From Nitrospirota bacterium (GTDB taxonomy: Bacteria; NPL-UPA2; JAGMAN01), in NCBI GenBank assembly GCA_030605915.1, contig JAUWHM010000009.1, positions 1 through 19,083 of the forward strand: 19,083 bases of DNA. Reading direction: 5' to 3'. The translations under genes were made by a program, and so were the position numbers. The notes beneath the pieces are model-generated. The model was not told the origin of the DNA and ran no database searches. It saw only the letters and a program-made list of their open reading frames with translations. Of the stretch, positions 1-6,251 are shown in pieces. Numbering within the stretch: position 1 is the first letter of the stretch; every line of letters begins with the position of its first letter.

Positions 1-842
1 TGAAACAAAGCGATTACCATGCACCAGAAGTTCAAGCGTGCCATTCTGTATTGTTGGAAATACTGACCGTCTTGGGCGAGTTTCGAAAAGATATTGTTAT
101 TGTGGGAGGAAATGTTCCTCCACTTCTTATTCCTTCTGCCAAGGAAAAATATCCGGGGACATTGGATATTGACCTTGCTTTAGACTTCCAGCATATCGAA
201 GACGACACCTATAAGACCATCGTTGAAGCATTAATGGCCAAGAGTTACTATCAGAAGGAAGGAGAGCAACCTTTTATTTTTTACAGGGATGTTGAGAATA
301 AATTAGGGAATAAAATAACAGTGGAGGTCAATCTGCTGGCGGGAGAATACGGTGGAACAGGGAAAAGGCGACGTCACCAAAGGGTGCAAGATGCTCAAGT
401 TAGAAAGGCAAGAGGCTGCGACCTCGTTTTCGAAAGTCCAGCAAAGATTGAACTCTCAGGTATGTTACCAAATGGGGCCATGAATAGGGTAATCATTAAA
501 GTGGCCAGCATTGGAACTTTCTTGGTGATGAAAGGAATGGCTCTTTGGCAACGGATGAATGAAAAAGACGCTTATGATATCTATTACTGTTGCAAGAATT
601 ACCCCGGTGGACTTAAACCGATAGTTGAAGCAATTAGACCCCTCGTCAAAAATAGTTTGGCGAAAGAGGGTCTGGAGAAAATTAAGGCAAAATTTGCCAC
701 AGTAGATGGAATAGGCCCAAGTTGGGTGACGGACTTTCGTGAGATCTCAGACCAAGAGGAGAGAGATAGGATTCAGAGGGAAGCCTTCGAACTGATAAAT
801 GCCTTGATGGAAAAACTTGGTATTGAGCCTTTTTTAGAATAA
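1..842 (+). CDS. AbiEii/AbiGii-type nucleotidyltransferase (5' end at window edge)
   Basis: The reading frame is open to the left edge. The window begins with TG followed by an in-frame AAA CAA AGC, so bases 1-2 are probably the last two bases of the start codon and only one base is missing. This gives about 280 residues; the TTG at 51 would remove an N-terminal helix. The nucleotidyltransferase core is visible: a GG at about residues 36-37, then D56-I-D58 (TLDIDLAL), and an acidic strand (VEVNLL) near residue 110 that could supply the third carboxylate. The family includes AbiEii toxins of abortive-infection/toxin-antitoxin systems, which transfer nucleotides to RNA, but also many uncharacterised relatives. 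The AbiEi antitoxin would normally lie just upstream, outside the window, so a toxin role is not shown. No antitoxin lies downstream. The gene ends 131 bp before the next promoter. Confidence 0.72.
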   Translation, partial: KQSDYHAPEVQACHSVLLEILTVLGEFRKDIVIVGGNVPPLLIPSAKEKYPGTLDIDLALDFQHIEDDTYKTIVEALMAKSYYQKEGEQPFIFYRDVENKLGNKITVEVNLLAGEYGGTGKRRRHQRVQDAQVRKARGCDLVFESPAKIELSGMLPNGAMNRVIIKVASIGTFLVMKGMALWQRMNEKDAYDIYYCCKNYPGGLKPIVEAIRPLVKNSLAKEGLEKIKAKFATVDGIGPSWVTDFREISDQEERDRIQREAFELINALMEKLGIEPFLE

Positions 843-910
843 TCTCCGTTTACTCTCTTCATTTTCTGAGCAGGTAAAGAGGGGAAGGTCTCAACATTTA
901 ACATTTTGCT

Positions 911-939
911 TTTTGGGTAGAAGGCTTCAAAACCCAAAA
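911..939. repeat. Perfect 8-bp inverted repeat downstream of the nucleotidyltransferase gene
   Basis: TTTTGGGT (911-918) pairs with ACCCAAAA (932-939) around a 13-nt loop. It lies about 70 bp after the stop codon of the nucleotidyltransferase gene and 35 bp before the promoter of the next operon. There is no T-run after the right arm, so it is at best a weak terminator or an mRNA 3'-end stabiliser. Confidence 0.4.
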
Positions 940-973
940 CACCAAGAACCTCCAGAAAAATCTCAAAAAATAC

Positions 974-1001
974 TTGACGGGTTTTAGCGTTATGGTATAA
1001 T
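974..1001 (+). promoter_or_regulatory. Sigma70-type promoter of the NuoEF/GltB-like operon
   Basis: TTGACG (974-979) and a consensus TATAAT (996-1001) are separated by 16 bp. Transcription should start near 1008. Immediately after lies the short dyad GCAC (1011-1014) / GTGC (1022-1025), which flanks an AACGTT palindrome and could be an operator or a 5' stem. The first good start codon is at 1101, leaving an untranslated leader of about 90 nt. Confidence 0.75.
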
Positions 1002-1032
1002 TTACCCTGAGCACAACGTTAGTGCGTAAGGA

Positions 1033-1080
1033 ACAAAGGCGTTCTCTGTGACCTTTTGTGGCAGAGGAGAGCCTTTTTTT
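1033..1080 (+). terminator. Leader hairpin with T-run: likely transcription attenuator
   Basis: Between promoter and first gene, AGGC (1037-1040) plus TTCTCTG (1042-1048) pair with CAGAGGA (1062-1068) plus GCCT (1071-1074). This makes an 11-bp stem with one G-T wobble and a 1x2 internal loop, directly followed by seven T (1074-1080), the form of an intrinsic terminator. An alternative, mutually exclusive pairing is visible: ACAAAGG (1033-1039) with CCTTTTGT (1052-1059), which would sequester the left arm. A terminator with a competing fold in a leader suggests regulated read-through. No known riboswitch core was recognised. Confidence 0.55.
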
Positions 1081-1100
1081 ATTATTTGAGGATAGTAGAG

Positions 1101-1589
1101 ATGGCTGCTACAGATTTAAAAAAGGTTAATAGGATACTGGAAAATAGGGAAGGAACTTCCGGTGAATTGATTGAAGCGTTGCAGGATGTCCAGGAAAGTT
1201 ATAACTATCTTCCAGAGGAGGTATTGAGAACTGTATCAGAAAGATTGGAAGTGCCTCTTATTGAAGTATTTAGAGTGGCCAATTTTTATAAGTCTTTCAC
1301 CCTGAAACCGCGTGGAAAGCATCTCCTTACTATCTGTATGGGAACAGCCTGCCATGTCCGAGGAGCGCCTAAGTTGGCCGATGAAGTCCTCGGTCAGCTT
1401 GGGGTCAAACCGGGTGAAACTACCGAAGATGGTCAGTTCACGGTGGAGACAGTCAATTGTTTAGGTGCATGTGCATTAGGCCCGGTGGTAGTGTTAGATA
1501 AAGAATATTATGACCATATGACTCCTGGCAAATTGCGGGCCATAGTACAAAAGGTTCGTAAAAAGAGCAGAGAGAAAGTGAAGGTTTAA
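1101..1589 (+). CDS. NuoE-like [2Fe-2S] thioredoxin-fold subunit (HydC/HndA type)
   Basis: This is a 162-residue small subunit of an NAD(P)H-oxidising flavo-iron-sulfur module, which relays electrons to or from the FMN subunit encoded next. The family's [2Fe-2S] ligands are present: C79-x4-C84 (CMGTAC) and C120-x3-C124 (CLGAC), after the usual helical N-terminal domain with the RVANFYKSF segment. ATG 1101 is chosen because GAGG (1088-1091) lies 9 bases upstream and because the in-frame TTG at 1056 would translate the terminator stem and its T-run. Length fits the family (about 150-170). The stop overlaps the start of the next gene by one base (TAATG), implying translational coupling. No complex I membrane subunits accompany it, so it belongs to a soluble hydrogenase- or bifurcation-type module and not to respiratory complex I. 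Confidence 0.9.
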   Translation: MAATDLKKVNRILENREGTSGELIEALQDVQESYNYLPEEVLRTVSERLEVPLIEVFRVANFYKSFTLKPRGKHLLTICMGTACHVRGAPKLADEVLGQLGVKPGETTEDGQFTVETVNCLGACALGPVVVLDKEYYDHMTPGKLRAIVQKVRKKSREKVKV

Positions 1590-3442
1590 TGACCAGATTA
1601 AGATCCATTGAAGAACTTACAGCTTTACAAGAGAGAAAAAGGCCTCTAGACAAAGGTAAGGCGACTATTGTGATTATATCTTCGGGTACCTGTGGTCGGG
1701 CCTGTGGATCGTTGAGCGTTATAGATGTGTTAAAAAAAGAGATCAAAAGGCACAGGCTTGGAAATAGGGTTAGACTACGCATTACAGGCTGTCACGGGTT
1801 TTGCGAGCAGGAGCCGCTTATGGTTATCGAACCGGGGAATATCTTTTACTGCCATATTAAGCCAGAGGATGTAGCTGAAATTGTTTCAATGACTCTACAA
1901 GATGGCAACATTATTGAAAGATTGCTGTATGAAGATCCTGCTTCTGGCAAGAAGATTGTCCGCGAAGCAGATATACCATTTTATAAAGTTCAGGACAGGG
2001 TTGTTCTGGGACAGAATAAGTTAGTTGACCCCACGGATATTAATGATTATATAGCCAATGGCGGGTATTCTGCCTTAATTAAGGTTTTGACATCTATGAA
2101 ACCAGAAGAGGTTATAGAGGAAGTTAAGAAGTCCGGACTCAGAGGGAGGGGTGGCGGCGGATTTCCTACCGGGAGAAAGTGGGAATACTGCCGGCGGGCT
2201 GAAGGCAGTCCCAAATATGTTATCTGTAATGCTGATGAAGGCGACCCCGGCGCTTATATGGATAGGAGCGTCTTGGAAGGAAATCCTCATGCGATTATTG
2301 AGGGAATGATTATTGGAGCATTTGCTATTGGGGCAGAATACGGGTATATATATGTGAGGAAAGAATATCCATTGGCAGTAGAACATTCAAAAATAGCGAT
2401 GCAACAAGCAGAAGAGATAGGACTTTTGGGAGAAAATATTCTGGGAACAGACTTTTCATTTGATATAAAGATAGCCAGGGGCGGTGGTGCATTTGTCTGC
2501 GGAGAATCAACGGCCTTAATGGCTTCTCTGGAAGGTAAGGTGGGAGAACCAAGACCCAAGGATATTCATACTACAGATAAGGGATTTATGGATCTCCCGA
2601 CAAATCTTAATAATGTGGAGACCTGGGCTAATGTACCTTCCATTATTAATCAGGGAGCCTCGCACTTTGCCTCAAAGGGCACTTCCAAGAGTAAAGGGAC
2701 AAAGATTTTCGCCCTAACCGGACAAATAAGAAACACAGGATTGGTAGAAGTTCCCATGGGAGCCACTTTGCGGGAGATTATCTACAATATAGGCGGTGGT
2801 TCTGCTAACGGAAAGAGGATTAAAGCAGTTCAAACAGGCGGGCCATCCGGAGGCTGTTTACCGGAGGAGCTTTTTGATCTGCCGGTAGATTTTGAGGCAT
2901 TAACTGAAGCGGGTTCAATGGTAGGTTCAGGTGGAATGGTGGTAATGGATGAGGGAACCTGCATGGTTGATGTTGCCAAATATTTCTTAAAATTCCTTAT
3001 AGATGAATCTTGCGGCAAATGTGTCCCTTGCCGGGTGGGCTTGAGCCGCATGTTAGAAGTAATAAACGATATTACAGAAGGTAGAGGCACAGAAGAGAAA
3101 CTCGAACTTTTACAGGATACGGCGGGAACAGTATCTATAGCTTCATTATGTGCTCTGGGTAAGACAGCGCCAAATCCAGTACTTTCTACAATCAAGTATT
3201 TTCGTACGGAGTACGAGGTGCACATAAAGAAGAAGCGTTGCCCTGCTGGTGTATGCAGGGAGTTGATACATTATTCCATCAGGGAAGATAAATGTACGGG
3301 CTGTGGCACCTGTTTGAAGGCCTGTCCTCATGGTGCCATCGCAGGAAAAAAGAAAAAGGCTCACAAAATCAATGATGATAAATGTCAGAAGTGCGGGATT
3401 TGTGAAGAGGTATGTAAATTTGATGCAATCAGCATAACATGA
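1589..3442 (+). CDS. NuoF-like flavoprotein with extra N- and C-terminal Fe-S domains (HydB type)
   Basis: The 617-residue protein has three parts. Residues about 25-110 form a thioredoxin-like [2Fe-2S] domain with C35-x3-C39 and C68-x3-C72. Residues about 130-545 are the NuoF core: the glycine-rich GLRGRGGGGF loop near 183-192, the NADEGDPGAY flavin segment, the GGGAFVCGE segment, and an N3-type [4Fe-4S] motif (ESCGKCVPCR near 472-481, with a later Cys in SLCALG). Residues about 565-617 are a two-cluster ferredoxin, starting CTGCGTC at 569 and CQKCGIC at 599. This architecture is that of HydB in electron-bifurcating and NADP-reducing hydrogenases; complex I NuoF lacks both extra domains. The expected role is NAD(P)(H) binding at FMN and electron distribution to ferredoxin and the partner subunits. 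Whether it bifurcates is inference. Confidence 0.92.
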   Translation: MTRLRSIEELTALQERKRPLDKGKATIVIISSGTCGRACGSLSVIDVLKKEIKRHRLGNRVRLRITGCHGFCEQEPLMVIEPGNIFYCHIKPEDVAEIVSMTLQDGNIIERLLYEDPASGKKIVREADIPFYKVQDRVVLGQNKLVDPTDINDYIANGGYSALIKVLTSMKPEEVIEEVKKSGLRGRGGGGFPTGRKWEYCRRAEGSPKYVICNADEGDPGAYMDRSVLEGNPHAIIEGMIIGAFAIGAEYGYIYVRKEYPLAVEHSKIAMQQAEEIGLLGENILGTDFSFDIKIARGGGAFVCGESTALMASLEGKVGEPRPKDIHTTDKGFMDLPTNLNNVETWANVPSIINQGASHFASKGTSKSKGTKIFALTGQIRNTGLVEVPMGATLREIIYNIGGGSANGKRIKAVQTGGPSGGCLPEELFDLPVDFEALTEAGSMVGSGGMVVMDEGTCMVDVAKYFLKFLIDESCGKCVPCRVGLSRMLEVINDITEGRGTEEKLELLQDTAGTVSIASLCALGKTAPNPVLSTIKYFRTEYEVHIKKKRCPAGVCRELIHYSIREDKCTGCGTCLKACPHGAIAGKKKKAHKINDDKCQKCGICEEVCKFDAISIT

Positions 3443-3506
3443 CGAAAATTGGGGGATGGTATGTACCTCATTCCCGGGCAATGTAGCCAGATGAATTTGA
3501 TTCGAT

Positions 3507-3540
3507 GACGCTGTTGTCCAAAAAAGGAGACGCTGTTGTC
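3507..3540 (+). repeat. 12-bp direct repeat spanning a TTG start site
   Basis: GACGCTGTTGTC occurs at 3507-3518 and again at 3529-3540, 22 bp apart. The second copy contains the TTG start codon (3536) of the NuoG-like gene; the AAAAAAGGAG Shine-Dalgarno lies between the copies. The upstream copy therefore carries a decoy TTG without a Shine-Dalgarno. Probably a local duplication. Confidence 0.6.
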
Positions 3541-4225
3541 TGCCTATGTAACGCTCACTATCAATGGAGCCAAAGTAAAGGCTCCGGAAGGTAGATCTGT
3601 CTTAGATGTAGCCTTAGACTATGGCATATGTATTCCGCACCTCTGTCACGTGCGCGGACTTACACCTATCGGGGCATGCCGTCTCTGTATCGTGGAGGTT
3701 GTTAAAAATGGTAAATCAAAAGTTACTACCTCCTGCACGCTTGAAGTGGAAGAAGGAATGGTGATTTTAGCTCATACAGAAAAGATACTTAAGGCAAGAA
3801 AGAATATCGCTGAGATGTTAGTGGCGGAAGCGCCTAATTCACGTGCTATTCAAGATGTTGCCCTCAGGTGCGGTGTTAAGGAGGTGCGGTATCCATTTCG
3901 TAACAAAGATTGCGTTTTGTGCGGACGGTGTGTACGGGCCTGCAGTGAAATATGGCAGTCTAAATCTTTGGGTTTTGTAGGGCGTGGAAAGGAGCGCCAT
4001 GTTGCTTTACCGTTTGATAAACGCCCGGAATTCTGTAAAAGATGTAATGCCTGTATAGACCTTTGTCCGATGACAATTACTCCCTGTCCCGGTCCTATGA
4101 AAAAGGGCGAAGAGTACCTTTGCGGCTTATGTGAATCACAACTGTCAATGGCGGAAGAAATCCCGGATAGTTGTATAGATTGTAGGTTAGGGGAAGGGTT
4201 TAGTTGTATAAGAAAAAAACCATAA
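3536..4225 (+). CDS. NuoG-N-terminus-like Fe-S protein ([2Fe-2S] plus two [4Fe-4S])
   Basis: This 229-residue protein matches only the electron-wire part of NuoG/HydA-type subunits. Residues 1-80 are a plant-type [2Fe-2S] ferredoxin domain with C37, C48-x2-C51 and a further Cys in TTSC. Residues about 120-180 hold two [4Fe-4S] motifs, C126-x2-C129-x2-C132-x3-C136 and C167-x2-C170-x2-C173-x3-C177. The C-terminal 50 residues contain further cysteines (CGLC, CIDC, SC) that may ligate another cluster or metal. There is no H-cluster, molybdopterin or other catalytic domain, so the protein probably connects the NuoEF-like pair to a separately encoded catalytic subunit, most simply the next gene. 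The TTG start is supported by AAGGAG six bases upstream. The 93-bp gap before it holds no gene. Confidence 0.87.
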   Translation: MSAYVTLTINGAKVKAPEGRSVLDVALDYGICIPHLCHVRGLTPIGACRLCIVEVVKNGKSKVTTSCTLEVEEGMVILAHTEKILKARKNIAEMLVAEAPNSRAIQDVALRCGVKEVRYPFRNKDCVLCGRCVRACSEIWQSKSLGFVGRGKERHVALPFDKRPEFCKRCNACIDLCPMTITPCPGPMKKGEEYLCGLCESQLSMAEEIPDSCIDCRLGEGFSCIRKKP

Positions 4226-4238
4226 AAACATGAAAGAG

Positions 4239-4269
4239 CGAGCCCCCGGCTATATGAGCCGTAGGCTCG
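4239..4269 (+). other. Intercistronic hairpin before the GltB-like gene
   Basis: CGAGCC (4239-4244) pairs with GGCTCG (4264-4269). Nested inside, GGCT (4248-4251) pairs with AGCC (4257-4260) around a 5-nt loop, with a 3x3 internal loop between the stems. No T-run follows and the AGGAGG Shine-Dalgarno of the next gene comes about 3-4 bases later. It fits an mRNA processing or stabilising element that could set the ratio of the electron-transfer subunits to the GltB-like subunit. Confidence 0.5.
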
Positions 4270-4284
4270 AAGAGGAGGACGGAA

Positions 4285-5883
4285 ATGAATTTACAACAAC
4301 CAAATGCTAATGATGCAACACAGACAGCGAATAGATCCCGGAGTGTTGTTCCCGGATCAGGACTGTGTACGCGCTGTATTGATGGATGCAGGGGGAACTG
4401 CGACGTTTTTAAAGCAAGTTTCCGGAGCCGTGAGGTGATTTATCCCGGGCCCTTCGGTGAGATTTCAGCAGGCGGTGACAAGAATTACCCGGTAGATTAT
4501 TCTCATATCAATATTCAGGGATATGCTATGGAAGCAAAGGGGCTTCCGGAAGGGGTTGAAGCCAATCCTGACAGTGCCATCTTTCCCAAGGTAGATACCG
4601 AGACCTCATACGGTTGGGATAAGAAGGTAAAGATGAGAGTTCCCGCTTTCACCGGAGCGCTCGGTTCTACGGAAATAGCCAGAAAGAACTGGGAGCATTT
4701 TGCCATCGGAGCGGCTATTTCGGGGGTAACTCTTGTTTGCGGGGAGAACGTTTGCGGTATCGATCCAGAGTTACAGTTAGATTCAAAAGGAAAAATCAAA
4801 AAAGCGCCTGATATAGACAGAAGGATAGAAACTTATAGAAAATTCCATGAAGGCTACGGGGAACTTCTGGTTCAGATGAATGTGGAAGATACCCGTTTGG
4901 GCGTGGCCGAATACGTGAGAAAAAAGCATAACCTGGAAACCATCGAGCTTAAATGGGGACAGGGAGCAAAGTGTATAGGCGGGGAAATCAAGGTTAAGAC
5001 TTTGGAAAGGGCACTGGAGTTAAAAAAACGCGGTTATATTGTTACTCCCGATCCAGCGCTTAAGTGGGTTCGCAAGGCCCATAAAGCAGGAGCTGTCAGG
5101 GAATTCGAACGCCATTCCCGTCTGGGGTTTGTGACAGAGGAAGATTTCTTTGCAGAGATTAAACGCCTCAGGGACCTGGGTTTTAAGCGGATAACCTTGA
5201 AGACGGGGGCCTATCCTATGAGAGAGCTGGCCATGGCCATTAAGTATGGTTCAATAGCCAAAATAGATCTTCTGACAATTGACGGTGCGCCGGGTGGAAC
5301 CGGAATGAGTCCCTGGAGAATGATGGAAGAGTGGGGAGTGCCCACATTCTATCTTCAGTCTATGACCTATGAAATATGTGAGAAGCTGATTGAAAAAGGA
5401 ATGCGTGTTCCTGATATTGCCATTGCCGGAGGCTTCTCTACAGAAGACCATATCTTCAAGGTATTGGCCATGGGTGCCCCATATGTGAAAGCGGTTTGTA
5501 TGGGAAGAGCATATATGATCCCGGGAATGGTTGGTAAGAATATCGGATATTGGATTGAAGGTAAGGGTCTGCCTCAGACTGTCTCTCGATATGGAAAGAC
5601 CCCGGAAGAGATATTCGTATGCTATGATGAGCTTGCCGAGAAATATGGCAAGATAATGAAAGAGATTCCTCTGGGAGCGATAGGAATTTACAGCTTTGCC
5701 CAGAAACTGAAGGTGGGACTTCAGCAGCTAATGGCCGGAAGCAGAAACTTCAGACTAAGTACTATTTCGAGAAAGGACATCATGTCTTTGACGGAAGAGG
5801 CGGCGAAAGTTTCCGGCATTCCCTACATTATGGATGCCTATCGCGAGGAAGCTGAGGAAATCCTCGATGGAAGTCTCAAATAA
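4285..5883 (+). CDS. GltB-like FMN-binding glutamate-synthase-domain protein
   Basis: This 532-residue protein contains the FMN-binding alpha/beta-barrel of glutamate synthase: KTGAYPMREL, then TIDGAPGGTGMSP at about 331-343, the IAGGFSTEDHIFKVLAMGA segment and a barrel-closing VCMGRAY. The class II glutamine amidotransferase domain is absent, as in archaeal-type stand-alone GltB domains. I do not find the canonical 3Fe-4S motif (CHxNxCPxGI) that normally follows the barrel. Instead the N-terminus carries a Cys box, C28-x2-C31-x3-C35-x3-C39, and two more Cys occur near 152 and 157. Known family members reduce 2-oxoglutarate plus ammonia to glutamate; the substrate here is not certain. Co-transcription with the NuoEF/G-like genes suggests it receives electrons from them, since no gltD is present. 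The ATG has AGGAGG upstream. Confidence 0.88.
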   Translation: MNLQQPNANDATQTANRSRSVVPGSGLCTRCIDGCRGNCDVFKASFRSREVIYPGPFGEISAGGDKNYPVDYSHINIQGYAMEAKGLPEGVEANPDSAIFPKVDTETSYGWDKKVKMRVPAFTGALGSTEIARKNWEHFAIGAAISGVTLVCGENVCGIDPELQLDSKGKIKKAPDIDRRIETYRKFHEGYGELLVQMNVEDTRLGVAEYVRKKHNLETIELKWGQGAKCIGGEIKVKTLERALELKKRGYIVTPDPALKWVRKAHKAGAVREFERHSRLGFVTEEDFFAEIKRLRDLGFKRITLKTGAYPMRELAMAIKYGSIAKIDLLTIDGAPGGTGMSPWRMMEEWGVPTFYLQSMTYEICEKLIEKGMRVPDIAIAGGFSTEDHIFKVLAMGAPYVKAVCMGRAYMIPGMVGKNIGYWIEGKGLPQTVSRYGKTPEEIFVCYDELAEKYGKIMKEIPLGAIGIYSFAQKLKVGLQQLMAGSRNFRLSTISRKDIMSLTEEAAKVSGIPYIMDAYREEAEEILDGSLK

Positions 5884-5960
5884 TCTTTGATAGAAAATAA
5901 ATAATTGTTGGCTAATTGCTGCTCCCGGCCGGCAAATTTAAAACTGAAGGGAGGTCAAGT

Positions 5961-6137
5961 ATGAGTGAAAAAGGGTTATGTAGTAGTTGTGTGAATGATA
6001 AAGGGTGCACTTTCCCTAGAAAGTTTCCTGTTTTGCAGTGTGAAGAGTTCACCGGTTTTGAACCGAAACCGACAAAGAGGAGAAAGGCAAAGTGTGAGAA
6101 GATGAAATTTGATGAAGCGCCAACGGTATGGGAGTAA
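5961..6137 (+). CDS. Small Cys-rich protein, putative metal or Fe-S binder
   Basis: This 58-residue protein starts at an ATG preceded by a strong AAGGGAGGT six bases away. Cysteines lie at 7, 10, 16, 27 and 45 (C-x2-C-x5-C-x10-C), with a basic stretch (KPTKRRKAK) between the last two. I do not recognise a named family. The opening GLCSSCVND closely echoes the Cys box GLCTRCIDG of the GltB-like protein encoded just upstream, so the two may bind the same type of centre or interact. It is the last gene of the operon, 77 bp after the GltB-like gene, with a separate promoter for argG following. A role as accessory electron carrier, cluster donor or regulator is inference only. Confidence 0.72.
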   Translation: MSEKGLCSSCVNDKGCTFPRKFPVLQCEEFTGFEPKPTKRRKAKCEKMKFDEAPTVWE

Positions 6138-6199
6138 TTTAGACAGAAAAATCGAAAGTAAATTTTTACCGACGATAAAAAATGTGTGAAAAAATTTGC

Positions 6200-6227
6200 T
6201 TGCGATTTTTTAATGATGTGGTAAAAT
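6200..6227 (+). promoter_or_regulatory. Probable promoter of argG
   Basis: TTGCGA (6200-6205) and TAAAAT (6222-6227) are spaced 16 bp, in a 114-bp AT-rich gap between the Cys-rich gene and argG. Transcription would begin near 6234, almost at the AAGGAGGG Shine-Dalgarno (about 6237-6243), giving a very short leader. I see no ARG box dyad or riboswitch. Confidence 0.5.
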
Positions 6228-6251
6228 TCGCTAAGAAAGGAGGGTAGAAGA

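Noticed and set aside
1022..1051. Possible 9-codon leader peptide (GTG start, MRKEQRRSL) overlapping the attenuator stem
   Set aside because: There is no Shine-Dalgarno before the GTG and no run of a single regulatory amino acid; ORFs this short arise easily by chance.
1056..1100. N-terminal extension of the NuoE-like gene from TTG 1056
   Set aside because: It would translate the terminator stem and T-run, and has no ribosome site; ATG 1101 matches family N-termini.
974..1100. A known riboswitch class in the leader
   Set aside because: The leader is short and shows no core I recognise (Moco, fluoride, THF, preQ1 and SAM classes considered).
1101..4225. Respiratory complex I operon
   Set aside because: No membrane or quinone-site subunits follow, and the NuoF-like protein has the extra Fe-S domains of HydB-type subunits.
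3536..4225. [FeFe]-hydrogenase or formate dehydrogenase catalytic subunit
   Set aside because: The protein ends after the ferredoxin domains; there are no H-cluster or molybdopterin motifs here or in the next gene.
5916..5960. Upstream extension of the Cys-rich microprotein
   Set aside because: The ATG at 5961 has an ideal Shine-Dalgarno; the upstream start has none and the extension reads through the ribosome site.
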